This document shows, piece after piece, positions 45,812 to 56,930 of a DNA stretch of 64,000 bases. Made by a program: the position numbers and the translations under genes. The DNA lies in the NCBI RefSeq assembly GCF_030247195.1, contig NC_080672.1, positions 349,120,413 to 349,184,412 of the forward strand. The letters are read 5' to 3'. Below the pieces are notes generated by a model that searched no databases, had not been told where the DNA came from, and saw only the letters and a program-made list of their open reading frames with translations. How positions within the stretch are numbered: the stretch's first letter is position 1; each line of letters opens with the position of its first letter. The stretch is from Topomyia yanbarensis (taxonomy: Eukaryota; Arthropoda; Insecta; Diptera; Culicidae).

Positions 45812-46478
45812 ATGTGTATATTTGTGGTTTTTAGGAAGGTATATACTAGGGACATATAGAGGAAATCGCGGCTTGTCAGTACATCTCGAACCGCAACATT
45901 GGATGATCTTCCTCGGGCTCGAAGGGAATCCAATAGTTGAGATCTGGCAGAACAATACTCGGAGCCTGCCCAGACAATGTGTTCGATATTGTGGTAATCG
46001 CCGCCACAAACTCAAATACCGCTATTCGCGAGCGCAATACGTCGGAGATGAGCGTGTAGTGATTGGACATGAGCCGAGACATCACACGAAGGAAATCCCG
46101 ACCCACGTTCATTCCTCTGAACCATGGTTTCGTTGATACCTTCGAGATGATAGAATGTAGCCACCGTCACAACTCTCCATTGCTCTAAGATGTCTGCCAA
46201 CTTTCTAGCGTCCTCTGGCGAGAGATATTGATAAATTCACTGAAGCAGATTGGTCTTTCGTAGATGTCATCTCCAGAGTGCCCGCCTTAGCTATTAAGTC
46301 CGCTTTTTCATTACCTGGGATGGAGCGATGCGAGTCAACCCAAACTAAGGTAATTTTGTACGATCTTACAGACAAAGCACACAGGAAAATATCGAATGTG
46401 CATTCTAGGTGCATTGAGCTTAAGCTCTCCGAGACAATAAAGTAATGATCGGTAGGCAAAGTATCAATAATCCCTATT
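45812..46478 (-). pseudogene. I-group LINE ORF2 C-terminal fragment
   Basis: Corresponds to about 16216-16925 of the intact LINE: RNase H blocks VSESLSS and PGNEKADLIAKAG, then the Cys/His C-terminal region, disrupted by shifts. Its upstream edge joins BEL/Pao protease sequence at about 46478 in the same reading frame. It is part of the older LINE copy that continues on the far side of the BEL element at 49071. Confidence 0.8.
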
Positions 46479-48582
46479 CCTAACCCAAGGTCCTTGGCGA
46501 TTTGCTTTTCAACAAGCGTAAGATGTGATCCATCATCGAGGAAAGCAAACGTTTTAATTACCTTCCGTGGCCCATACAGCGTCACTGGCAAGATACGGAA
46601 CAGCAACGATTGATTTGCTGAGCGATGCATATGATTTCCAGTAGCTTCGATATTTCGCGATACCGTTTCTTCAGACGTTTGATCACTGCGGTTGGAATGT
46701 AACAGAAGATGGTGGCAGAAGGTACATCCGTTGATTCCGCATGGGCTGGCATTGCGACAACTCCTACAGCCATGCGCGTTCAGGCAGCTACGGCACAGCT
46801 GGTGACTTTGTGCCGTCTTCCACCGATTGTCCACGGAGAGCGCTTTGAATGTCTGACATTTCCGCACACGATGTCCCACGCCTTTGCAAACGTAACACCT
46901 CCTTTCATCCGTATTCGTCTACTCTGGCTGACTAACGTGAGCATTTATCGATCCTCGAACCTTCGGTTTGGTTCTCTCCTGTAAACCGCTTTTGCAGCCT
47001 CCGCCGGTATACAGAGTCACTCTGCTTGCTGAAATCACCACTCCAACCATAAATTCTCTAAAGGTTTTTAGATTTGCCTCTGGATACCGCTGCATGACAT
47101 TTGCCCACTCCATCTTCACGTGGGCTGGGAGCTTCTCCACCAATTCTATCAGCAAGTATGGATTTGTAAGATGAGATTGTAGTCCCGCTGCTAGCAAATG
47201 GTGTCACAGGCTTTGCACAGCCATTCCAAACTCGATGAGTGTCTCGAGCTTTTCCGCCTTGTGTGTTGGAGTTGATCGTACCTTATCCAACAGCACGTTA
47301 ATCAGCAATTCCGGTCGTCCGTAGAGAAGCTGTAGTATACTGATCACTTGTTGTACTAATTCCGGTAGGAGTGGACGGCTTCTGCCGACTTCATACGCTG
47401 TACCTTTCAAACACCGCTGCAATCTCGCAAGATTTTCTACACGGGAATATCCACACGCGACGGTCGTATTCGCGAAAGCACTGATAAATATCAGCCAGTC
47501 CGCGGGATCACCGGCGAAGGAGGTTAAATCACGGGGCATTATCTGTCGCGCGGCTAACTGCGAGGGAGTAGGGGTTTGCTCAGACGTTGTTTGTCGCCGA
47601 AAGAAGAGGCGCATTCGCTTGACTGAAGTTGACATTGGGCTGTGTCATTGCTCTAGGAACAAACCGTGTCTCATTTCCACTCAATGTGGGAAATGGACCG
47701 GAGGGGGTGGGATAATGGTTCTCAGGGGTCAAGTTCATTGAACCTACTTGCGTTTGTAATTAATGGTATGGGTCTTCGCTCTGTTGAGCGGAAAATTCAT
47801 TGATAAAGATGGGCTTGCCTGGTGGCAGTACGCGGGGCTGTGAGGGGAAAAGGTTACCTCCATACGAATTCGAGTGATAATACGGAACCTCCATGGGAAT
47901 CACCCCAGTATTTCGCTGCTGAACTTCCTGCTTTTGACTTCGATCTGTAAGGCGCTCCACTCCCGCTATCGGTGCCTTGCCTTTTTGGTTCGTTGCTGAC
48001 GGCTGTACTGGCTCCTTCTTTTGCCAGCTGACCGTCCCTCGGTCGTTCGTTGCCAATTGACTGCTATCGGTTGGTTCTTGTAAGTAGTTGTTGTCCACTA
48101 CAGCAGCGGCCGATGCTGTATCCTCTGGCCCTGCTTCTCAGTACAGAGATTAACACGCTGCATGCTGGTACGACGACTTACTCTGCTATGCCGGCTCCCT
48201 TCTGTCAGTTGTTCTTCCAGCAGCCTATACTTTTCCTGGATTGCCTTCCGCTCCAGTTCTAAAGCCTTCTTTTCGGCCTCCAACTCGCGTCGCTCAATTG
48301 CGCGCTCTTCCTCTAGGAGCTTCAGTCGTAATGCGACCCGAGCAAACTGATTGCTGGATGACGATACCACACTCTGTGGTAAACAATTGTGGCACTTCCA
48401 CGGCCGTTCCTCTATCGAACTGGTTACTCCCACACACTGCACAAAATTATCGTAGGAATCAGGACGCGTACATCCGACGCAGCCTCCCGTCCGGCTTAGG
48501 TCCGTCGTTTGTTGCGCTTCCCGGACCACCCTGGTTCTTTGAGTCGGAATTATGATCGCTAATAACGAAAGTTATAAAGTTG
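46479..48582 (-). pseudogene. BEL/Pao retrotransposon gag-protease remnant
   Basis: Reading from 48529 downwards: a PHD-like Cys cluster (CVGC, then FVQCVGV, then WKCHNC), a charged coiled coil rich in E/R/K, a polar linker (about 47760-48098), a gag domain of the DUF1759 type (LTSFAGDPADWLIF near 47520, then LLYGRPELLI, AHVKMEWANVM), Cys-rich knuckles (CRSC, then CGINGCTFCHH) and the start of the aspartic protease (FLDDGSHLTLVE, about 46510-46545). An in-frame TAA near 47760 and frameshifts near 48100, 47590, 47200 and 46900 break the frame. RT, RNase H, integrase and the 3' LTR are missing: the remnant ends at the LINE junction at 46478. Confidence 0.88.
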
Positions 48583-49070
48583 TGTTGGGGCGGAATGTGA
48601 ATAAAACACCGGTTATTAGCAGCACATTTCGTTGGTACAGTGCAGTGCAGCTTTATACTGCAAATATATTAAGTTTAGTTATAGGTTATACAATTTCTAT
48701 CACGTATTATTAGCTTACACTTTCGGTATTTTCACCGGATTGATCCACCCTACACGTGGAGAATTCAGGGTATAAATCCTAACCAAACTTTTAGTTGTTT
48801 TAAACTAGAATAATAAGGTTTTAACAGTAATCACCCCGTAGGATTAAGGAATTTTAACTAGCACTAATAAATTTTATTTTTTATCTCTCGACCGAACTCG
48901 TCATGTCTTTGTCCCTTCAGATCCGTTGACGTTTGACGTTTCTAGCCAGCCTACACACTAAACGCGCATACACCAGATCTTGGGCAGTGCGCCCAACAGA
49001 AACATTTCTAGCCGGCCTACACGCTAAACGCGCATACCCCAGAATTTAGTCAGTGCGCGCAGCAGCAACA
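48583..49070 (-). mobile_element. BEL/Pao 5' LTR
   Basis: On the minus strand the segment begins TGTTGCTGCTGC and ends CCCCAACA, immediately before the gag leader, giving typical TG...CA LTR limits and about 488 bp. The outer end is a tandem duplication of about 65 bp (49005-49070 and 48940-49004), so the true LTR start could be either TGTTGC or TGTTTC. AATAAA-like signals lie near 48880. Beyond 49070 the sequence is LINE ORF2, the insertion target. Confidence 0.75.
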
Positions 49071-50830
49071 CAGCCTGATCAGGTCTCCTGATTGGGCTCC
49101 CCACTATATTCCGGTTATTGTACAGAGAAAGTTGATCCTTTGTTGGCACTTCTGTTTAAGATGCTGGTGCAACTTCTCAGAAAAAATTTTAATAGAAACT
49201 GAATCAAAAGTCCCCTTAATATCCAAGAAAACTGATGTCATCTGCTCTTTGACAGCAAAGGCCGATTGAATTTCTGTTGAAAGCACCGCAACTCAATCGT
49301 TCGTCCCTTCGCGGAAGCCAAAAGTATCTGACAGTGAGCCATTTGCTTCAGCCCAATTGTCGAGGCGAAAAAAAGATCGTTTGCATTGACAGCATTGCAA
49401 ACGGTCGATACGAATTGTGGTCCGAGACTGATTTTTCTGGTTTTTGGGTGGTGATGACCTTCACTTGCCTCCAATCATGAGGGACAACATTACCCTTAAG
49501 AAACTTATTAAATAAATTCAACAAGCGTCTCATAACGGAGTCTGGCAGATTCTTTAACAAGTTAAATTTGATTCTGTTTGGCTCTGGGGCTTTATTGTTA
49601 CATGGTAAGAGAGCAAGTGAGAGCTCCACCATCGAAAACGGAGCTTCATTTGCGCCATTGTGAGAGGACGAGGCGCGGAATCCGCGACAAACCGTCTTGG
49701 CGTACCGTTTCGGTTTCGCATACGTCGGGCCGTGCCCCAAAGAGTGCTCATCGATGTTTCTCACGTTAACCCGTCAACGAACCGGCGCCAATAACTACGT
49801 TTCATGGCTTTCATCAAACGCTTCATTCGCGTTTCTAACGGCACCTACTGTTGATAACTTATGGCTAACCCGTCATCCCGGAAGGCTTCATATGTGGCGG
49901 CCTTCTCCGCATATACTTCTAAGCACTCTTTGTCCTACCCCAGATTGGGAAAACGTTTTTACGTGCTCGCGCTTGGTACTTGTTTCGTCTGAGATTGAAT
50001 CGCGGTATCGAGAATTAAGTCGGACAGAATGTACTCTTCTCCCTAGGAAGTACCTATGTCGATTCGATTGTTTCGGATATCGCGGTCAGGTCGCTTGTGA
50101 AATCATACGAGACATTGGGTGATTCCGATGATGTTGAACCAGCGGTGATTGCAATCACGATCGGCAGGTGGTCTCTACCGTGGGAATCTGATATTACCTT
50201 TCAATTGCAATCTAACCGTGGCGAGGTCGAGCATAGAGATATGTCTTGCTTGCACTGGCGATATAGGGGTACGTATTATTTCCCCTGTGTTCAAAATTAT
50301 CATATTGAAGTTGTCACAAATATCTTGAATTGTCTAAGAGCGATTATCGCCTTACAGACATCCCCACCCTGTACCGTGGGGGTTGAATTCTCCAAGAAGC
50401 AGCCGTGGTGTGGGAAAGAGTTCAATCAAAGACTGATGCTGGGGAGACTTCAGTGCTCCATCATGACCCTTGGAGGAAGGTAAATAGAAGAAATGCAGAG
50501 GTGTTTACATTTTATTATGGATTGACAAGCGAAAACTTCAATGCCTGACGTCGAAGGGAGATTGATTCGATTGTTGGAATATCACTTTTTGATCCCTAAA
50601 GGTACCTCTTCATAGGAGTCTTCTCGGTCCAGACGAATAATACTAAAATCGTGGAAGTTGATGTTAATGTTAGAAGTAAGCCATGTTTCGCATAGGGAGA
50701 ATGTATCACGGTTATTATAATGTAGCAAGTGCTTTAAGGAATCAATTTTTAGGATAATACTTCTGCAACAGTGATCAGATCCATGGTTCCGTTTATTAAG
50801 TTAACCATCGACGGATACGATCGCTGCAAC
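49071..50830 (-). pseudogene. Older I-group LINE ORF2: endonuclease and RT remnant
   Basis: Aligns with the intact ORF2 from about 17570 upwards: LKQKCQQRINFL, DIKGTFDSVSIK, LPCNNKAPEPNRIKFNLLKN, ESTLWGTARRMRNRN and then endonuclease text to the start region near 50815. About 480 bp are missing between the HQH and LKQKCQ blocks (near 49163), removing the GLPQGS and YADD-type catalytic core. Many stops and shifts follow. Its 3' continuation lies at 45812-46478, beyond the BEL insertion. Confidence 0.85.
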
Positions 50831-51668
50831 GAGGGGCAATTCCCTGGTAACAATTGAGATTTTATGGTAGTTTTATAGCCTCTCATCAAACTTAGATTGC
50901 AGTTGTAGTGTGCTATAAAGCTCCACCATGTCAGAAAATAAGGAATCCCGTTTTAGGTTGAGTTTCTGACTGTAAGCTATTAGCACTTGCGATTTTTGGT
51001 GCCCCGGGAAGTGCCTGGAACTCCTGGTTGTACCTCAATTTATCAAAACCAGGAGGTATTATCTTTGGATTTGTGGCAGCACTTCTAATTGATGAATGAT
51101 TTTTTATGCACCCCTGTTTGGGACAACGTAGGGACCTTACAAGGAAGCTCGAGGGAATCCAACATTGATCTTTTCCTGGAGTTTCCAAGCGGGTCCGTGT
51201 CCCTCGCAAGAGTCGTAAGAGGCATTATCGGCAGTTGGCAAGAGCACATACGGGTTTTCAGAGGTAAGTAGGGCAGCTCTTTTAAGCATTTCTGCATAAG
51301 AGCGTCTGGAGCGATCTTTGGCGAATCACTTCAGTTTATCCGAGCGCTGTTTGTACGTTGGGCATGTCAACAGTGTGTGCGAATCCTCCCCACAGTAAAC
51401 ATACTTTTCAGCAGCCTTCCTGCAGGCGTTATCCGGATGGCCTTCCCCACACTTGCCGCACCACAGCTTATTGCTACAGTAGGTGGTCTTATGTCCTAGC
51501 TGTTTGCAATTCGAATAATTCATGACCCGCGGTATAAACTGACGAATAGGTTGACGAACCCCATACACTTCAACGTAGTTCAGCAAAGCGGATCCGACGA
51601 AAGTCACGCGAAACGAGTCTGATGGATAGTATTTCCCATCATCGGCTGACATTGAGTGCATTTGCTTG
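50831..51668 (-). pseudogene. Older LINE ORF1 (gag), C-terminal part with zinc knuckles
   Basis: The frame at 51326-51673 gives the gag knuckle region: NCKQLGHKTTYC, CGKCGEGHPDNAC and CGEDSHTLLTC, i.e. three Cys/His clusters of the CCHC type that bind RNA in I-group ORF1 proteins. Downstream pieces (to about 50935) read ALPGAPK and FSDMV-like tail text in changed frames. It stops abruptly at the MITE at 51669 and resumes at 51910. The segment 51466-51668 is nearly identical to 52846-53047. Confidence 0.85.
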
Positions 51669-51909
51669 CACACTTAATTTTTTTTCTGCCGAATCTCAGC
51701 TTTTTTCGCATCTTTTGCCGAAATCTCAACAGTTGAAATCTCAGCAAACAACTTTTTTGCTGAGATCTCAGTAAAAGTGCTGTTTATAGCTGAGTCTCGG
51801 AAAATATTTCACCGAAAATCAGCTAACAAATCTCACTTTACTGAGACATCAGTTTTTAAATTTGCTGACTACACAGCTGTTGGGAAATTACCGAGCCGAA
51901 TTGAGTGTG
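51669..51909. mobile_element. 241-bp MITE in LINE ORF1
   Basis: The ends CACACTTAATT and AATTGAGTGTG are inverted with one mismatch. The duplicated gag at 52846-53340 has the uninterrupted target (GCATTTTCTTGCACTCC near 53035), which proves insertion. The interior is rich in GAATCTCAGC / TGAGATCTCAG words. The target duplication is two to four bases (TG or TGCA) and ambiguous. Confidence 0.85.
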
Positions 51910-52168
51910 TGCACTCCAATATCTTCAAGGATTGAAGATCAGAGCTCCTAAGACGGCCGACTCCATCCTTCATTAGAACATCTACAGTAAGACCCGCATC
52001 ACTGACGACATCGTTGATCTCCACATCGACGATGTGGTCAGTGATGCGGCTACTGCTAGCGATATCGTTGGCCAGTTCAGCTCAGTCACGACTACACGTA
52101 GTTTATCTGATTGCACTTTTTTAATTTCAGTCACTGCTGAGTTCCGTTTTGTCAGCTCCCGCGCTATA
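51910..52168 (-). pseudogene. Older LINE ORF1, N-terminal part, copy 1
   Basis: It continues copy 1 after the MITE: the blocks correspond to LKILECKKM, GVGRLRSS and VEIDDVVSDAG of copy 2 (52824-53270), with small differences and one single-base indel near 52075. It is interrupted at 52168 by the SINE. Confidence 0.8.
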
Positions 52169-52332
52169 TTTTTTTATTTCAATTATAGAGGTTTTAACCT
52201 TAAGGTCATTCGCCTCTTCGGGTTAGAAAAATCTCTTAGGAAAAATTTCTAACCCTATGTGCGGGGTCGGGACTCGAACCCAGGTGCGCTGCGTACAAGG
52301 CAATCGATTTACCAATACGCTACGCCCACTCC
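52169..52332 (-). mobile_element. tRNA-derived SINE with 11-bp TSD
   Basis: On the minus strand it begins GGAGTGGGCGTAGCG, has a Pol III box A (TAGCGTATTGG, 52312-52322) and a perfect box B (GGTTCGAGTCC, 52270-52280), then a unique tail ending in an A-rich run. CCCGCGCTATA lies on both sides (52158-52168 and 52333-52343), and the duplicated gag has the empty site near 53296. A functional tRNA is excluded by the long tail and target duplication. It moves with LINE enzymes in trans. Confidence 0.92.
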
Positions 52333-52345
52333 CCCGCGCTATAGT

Positions 52346-52845
52346 TACACACTCAAATTGGATTTCGCTGCTCGGTAATTTTTTTGACGGAAATTTCGGT
52401 AAGGTCCGAAAGATAACTGATTTTTCGGTAAACACGGTTTATTTGACAGAATATATGTCAAACTTTACCGAACGTTATGTTGTATACAAATGGTTTTACC
52501 AAAATCTGTAATTAAAAGTACAATTCGTATAGTAATATCGCATTATTCTCGTATCCGGTAAAAAATACCGAATAAATGGTAAAAAAATTACTGGTCATTG
52601 CCGAATTTCGGCAAATTCGATTATCCATGAAAAGTAACTGTCAAACCGCAGTCATTTGCAATTTTTAAAGTGTTCTGCAGAGCGTTGTTTAGTTTAATAT
52701 TTAGTAGTCGTGTTTGCGAGTGAAAGCTGTCTACTGAAGGAAATTTTCGGTAAGCATTTATTTGGCTAAATGCAATGCAGCGGAAAACCATCTGCACGGC
52801 ACGTAGATCTTTATTGACCGCAGCTAAAAAAAACTTATTAACAGC
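52346..52845. mobile_element. Unclassified insertion between gag duplicates
   Basis: This stretch has no counterpart in the gag duplicate. It starts ACACTCAAATTGGATTTCGC followed by TGCTCGGTAATTT, similar to the inverted right end of the 51669-51909 MITE, and contains several TTCGGTAA / TTACCGAA words. It probably is a related element. The far end near 52845 abuts the second gag copy, and a clear inverted end there is not visible. Confidence 0.5.
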
Positions 52846-53340
52846 TTATTGCTACAGTAGGTGGTCTTATGTCCTAGCTGTTTGCAATTCGAATAATTCA
52901 TGACCCGCGGTATAAACTGACGAATAGGTTGACGAACCCCATACACTTCAACGTAGTTCAGCAAAGCGGATCCGACGAAAGTCACGCGAAACGAGTCTGA
53001 TGGATAGTATTTCCCATCATCGGCTGACATTGAGTGCATTTTCTTGCACTCCAATATCTTCAAGGATTGAAGATCAGAGCTCCTAAGACGGCCGACTCCA
53101 TCCTTCATTAGAACACATACAGTGAGACCCGCATCACTGACCACATCATCGATCTCCACATCGACGATGTGGTCAGTGATACGGCTACTGCTAGAGATAT
53201 CGTTGGCCAGTTTCAGCTCAGTCACGACTACGCGTAGTTTATCTGATTGAACCTTTTTAATTTCAGTCACTGCTGAGTTCCGTTTTGTCAGCTCCCGCGC
53301 TATAGTTATACTGCTCAGTGGGGCCTAGGAAGTATACCAC
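52846..53340 (-). pseudogene. Older LINE ORF1 (gag), duplicated copy 2
   Basis: A 148-codon frame (52824-53270) reads TEIKKVQSDKLRVVVTELK, VEIDDVVSDAG, GVGRLRSSDL, SDSFRVTFVGSA and NCKQLGHKTTYC, ending shortly after the first CCHC knuckle where the duplication breaks off. It matches copy 1 (51466-52168) almost base for base and lacks both the MITE and the SINE. Further N-terminal gag text continues to about 53340. It is not functional alone. Confidence 0.82.
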
Positions 53341-53344
53341 CCAA

Positions 53345-53732
53345 GGACCTGCCGAATCTTCCTGGTATACTCAATGACGAGGGGGCTGAGTAGAATTAAC
53401 GGGTGGAGGAGAGGGGGAAGGCATAGGTGCTTCCATTTCATTTGAGGTTATCTGTCCTAACCCTACGAATAGTCCTGAATAATTCTCTAAGACTTCAGTG
53501 TTCATCATTTAATGCGAAAGCAATATGCTCAACCGCACAAACGTAAACCAAAATAAAAAAAAATATAATTATTATCGAAAATAATGACAAATCTGTTGCG
53601 TTATTAATTATCGTTATCTATCCAACTAACTTTGTTCTATATACCATGCCCGGCATCATGCTCGCCTTCCACCGCTATATATCGCATTCTTGTCACTGGT
53701 TGCCAGAACAAACATGTTAAAAAAAGAGGAAA

Positions 53733-53779
<47 letters not shown>

Positions 53780-54805
53780 ATAGCAAATTTCTCCTCTGCA
53801 GATAACTAATTCTTACAAAGTTATGGTGTCCAGTAATGAAAACCTTGTTTTTATTTCCACAACTGCAGATGTCTTGCAAAATCATCAACTTGCTGGCGAA
53901 CTTATCTCCAAAGCCAAATAGCATAAAGCATCTTTTGCGTAAGATTCATCGTTCATCAAAATAATTTAAAAGCTTCCTAGTATACCTTCTGACAACAGGA
54001 TAAGTTTCAACGTTAGGGTTACCAAATGGACTGAGAGCAAATTAAGGACATCCCTGCCAAATCTACTCGGAATTGAAGCCTGAATCAGTTGTCACTTGAG
54101 CCAGAATTCTGAAAAAGCAGTTAAACTGGGACGTTGAATCTTGATCGAGACAAATTGGAATGGTGTAGTTCCAATATTGAGCGAAGATTGAGTATGATTC
54201 GCTGAGATTCAGTATGATTTTGACGGTTTAAATGATTATTCACCCTTGGGAGTTATTCTTTAGGGCACTGCAAATTTTGTTTAATTCTCCCTTCCACAAT
54301 TTGACAAATGTCAAAGTAAGCTCAGATGCCAAACCCACGTAATTTGGAGTATTTGAGACCCCACCCACTTCGATTGAAGTTTTTGCCATTGGTACTATGA
54401 AAAAATATAACGAAAATACATGCAATGCTATAACTTTTGAAGACACTAGAAAAATTACAGTTTATAGCTTATTTAAGAAACCATCTTATTATTTAAATAA
54501 CAATCTAAGTATCTTAGGCGTGGTTCATCAAACATGTTTATATGACCAGAACCATTTCTAGGTATAGTTACCTGTGCCATCAAACTAGAACTTTCGGCTT
54601 GGGCATGAGACCAACTACTAAACGACTGGCGTAACGTAGAAGGCGCTCGACAAGCTATGAAATTCATACATCCAGATACAACAAGAGCCAAAAAACTAAT
54701 GGATCTAAAACGAAAAGATTTACATATAATCACAGGTTTATTTACAGATCATTGTCCTGCTAAGTATCATCTGCAATTTTTTCCGTAACTACTCTGCCAT
54801 TGTGC
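53345..54805. other. Unassigned DNA with an (AG)n microsatellite
   Basis: A perfect AG run of about 40 bp lies at 53737-53773. No gene or element boundary is otherwise visible. Confidence 0.45.
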
Positions 54806-56121
54806 AGTAGGGGAGACCGAGGAGGGTTGAAACATTTTTTTGTTTTTGTTAGATAAATCGACAAAAACTGTCATTCGATGACTGCTTAATTTTATATTTC
54901 TTACTTCTGTTTATGCTTTATCAAATTACATCAAAATAACTGGTACAAAACAATAACAATGCATCAATATATTGATTTTTGTAACAGTGTTCTCTTTGTT
55001 TCAACTTTCCTCATACCGAGGTAAGTTGAAACAGCGATAAATGTGAGTTGAAACAAGCAACCAAATATTTTAAATACGTTTTCTAAATCATCAAATGTTG
55101 CAATTGTGTCATTTTTATTCGTTCACACTAAGATAATTCCTTAAAATGGCATGCATTCCTTTCATTATTTTCCACAGTGTATATCTACGTATAAACTGAC
55201 ATTTTTGAAAATTAATCTTATATTTTGGTTACAAATACAGGAATTTCTGCAATTATCCTAACAGTAATAACAGCAAGATACTTTACCTAACCACTTATTA
55301 ACTATAACTGTAAAGTCAAGAAATTTGATACCCATTTTTCATATATTTAGTTATGTATTATTTTCCAACCATTTTCCCTAGAACATTCTACATTCATTAA
55401 AATGGTTGATATGACTAGTGATACTATTTATGACTACAAGTGATACGGGTTTATGACAATACGTAATTTGGTATCCATGTCGGTAGTATTTGGTTCATTT
55501 TGAGTTATGGTCTCTTCGCTCCAAGCTTCAGAAGCTGATAGGTGTAAACAATTAGAACAAATGCATATTCCGTGGTTATAAATGACCTAGATTTAATAAA
55601 TTGAGAACTTTATTCACGATTTTCAATTTAGGGAAGAAGAATCTTGATTATTATTATTTGTTCAGGAACGTTAACGTGATTATAAAATTACCATAAGATT
55701 AGAAGTTCATCATCGAAGAGAGTTGAAACAAGGTGTTTCAACTCTCCTAGGTCGAGAAGTAAGGCTTGATCCACAATTTACAATGTATACTTCGCAAAGA
55801 TAGAAAGAAACGCAAACAATTCATAAATGTTAACTCTTAGACTACATAATAGTGATACTTTCATGATCGGACGTCACTTAACATTCTATTTATACCAATT
55901 TGAAGACAATAACAAAAACTTACTTTTGCTCATTTTTTATAGTGTGTTTACCGTAAATACTCAACCACTCATTTAAGGTAGTTGGCTTGTATTGGAGGGT
56001 TTGTGGGCACGATACAAATAAAACAAATGCATTATTGTTTTATCCCTAACGGTACTCTTTCGCTAGTAATGGGCACTGTTTCAACTCTCCTCTGTTTCAA
56101 ATCTCCCTGGTTTCCCCTACT
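54806..56121. mobile_element. 1.3-kb non-autonomous element with AGTAGGGGAGACC ends
   Basis: The left end AGTAGGGGAGACCGAGGAGG and, inverted, the right end AGTAGGGGAAACCAGGGAGA match over about 29 bp, both followed inward by GTTGAAACA-type text. TA at each boundary (54808-54809, 56119-56120) is consistent with a TA target, as in mariner-type elements. GTTTCAACTCTCCT words recur inside. There is no transposase frame. Confidence 0.75.
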
Positions 56122-56536
56122 ATTTCTTCGTAGGAAGCGATACTTCGGAAGGCTTCTAATGACGCCTCACGAGGTATGGCATACCTGTCCCAAACGGATG
56201 CTCAACTACATTAATAATGTACTACCCGGTTGGGACGACACATGTGGACAAACAAACAGCTTGCTTCCAACTACATTGGATTCGGGCAGTTTTTAACATG
56301 TGGAGCAAACAAGGGCAGCCACAAAAGATAACCTGAATAGTTGTCGCAGAAGCAAAGTCCTAACAAAAAAAAACAAAATTATCTTAGTATTGAAAATTTG
56401 TCCGATTCTTAAAAAATAGAAGAAGTTCTCTATTTCTTTTTTCCCTTTTTTTTATTTCGACTATGTTAGTCACATTTTCTTTTTTTACGTTTTAACGACA
56501 TTCAATTAGCTAGAGATTACTGGGTAGGGAAAGTTA
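56122..56536. other. Unassigned DNA
   Basis: No feature seen; a T-rich patch lies near 56430-56490. Confidence 0.4.
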
Positions 56537-56690
56537 TGAAACTTAGAGCCATAGTACTCAAGTGAGAGCAAGGATGTGAAGTAAACAGATCGGAAAACTA
56601 GAAGTGGCAGGGTCATTAGAACAGGCTTAATATCGTGCGGGCTTAATTTTTGCCTTCTGATAATGAGGGTCGAGCTTAGGCAGTTCTCTA
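56537..56690 (-). repeat. Interspersed repeat R2, copy 3 (partial)
   Basis: TTAGAGCCATAGTACTCAAG followed by GAGAGCAAGGATGTGAAG matches the inverted start of R2 at 41490-41525. The rest diverges quickly. Confidence 0.55.
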
Positions 56691-56859
56691 TTTCTAATAT
56701 CATTTCTGCTCCATGCTCCAAATTGCACATTTTTTGCAGTTTTTCTAATGTGAAAAAATCTCAGAAATCAAAAAGAACCTTTACGGTCTTTAAGAACTAC
56801 AAAGTGAATCCCAGTTAGACTCATTCCGGAACCGGTTCGGATTTCTAAATGAAGCAATT

Positions 56860-56930
56860 ATGGATTCCAAATCAAATGCAACAACCGATTCCGACTCAGA
56901 ATCGGTTGTTGCATTTGATTTGGAATCCAT
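56860..56930. repeat. Perfect hairpin, 32-bp arms, 7-nt loop
   Basis: 56860-56891 and 56899-56930 are exact reverse complements around CGACTCA. The flanking text repeats GATTCCGAATC-like words, so the region is a nest of short palindromes. Confidence 0.95.

Noticed and set aside
45644..46015. 123-codon minus-strand frame
   Set aside because: Runs across the end of the LINE remnant in a non-LINE frame.
52260..52332. Genuine tRNA gene
   Set aside because: Box A and box B are present but the sequence continues into an A-rich tail and is bracketed by an 11-bp target duplication, so it is a SINE.
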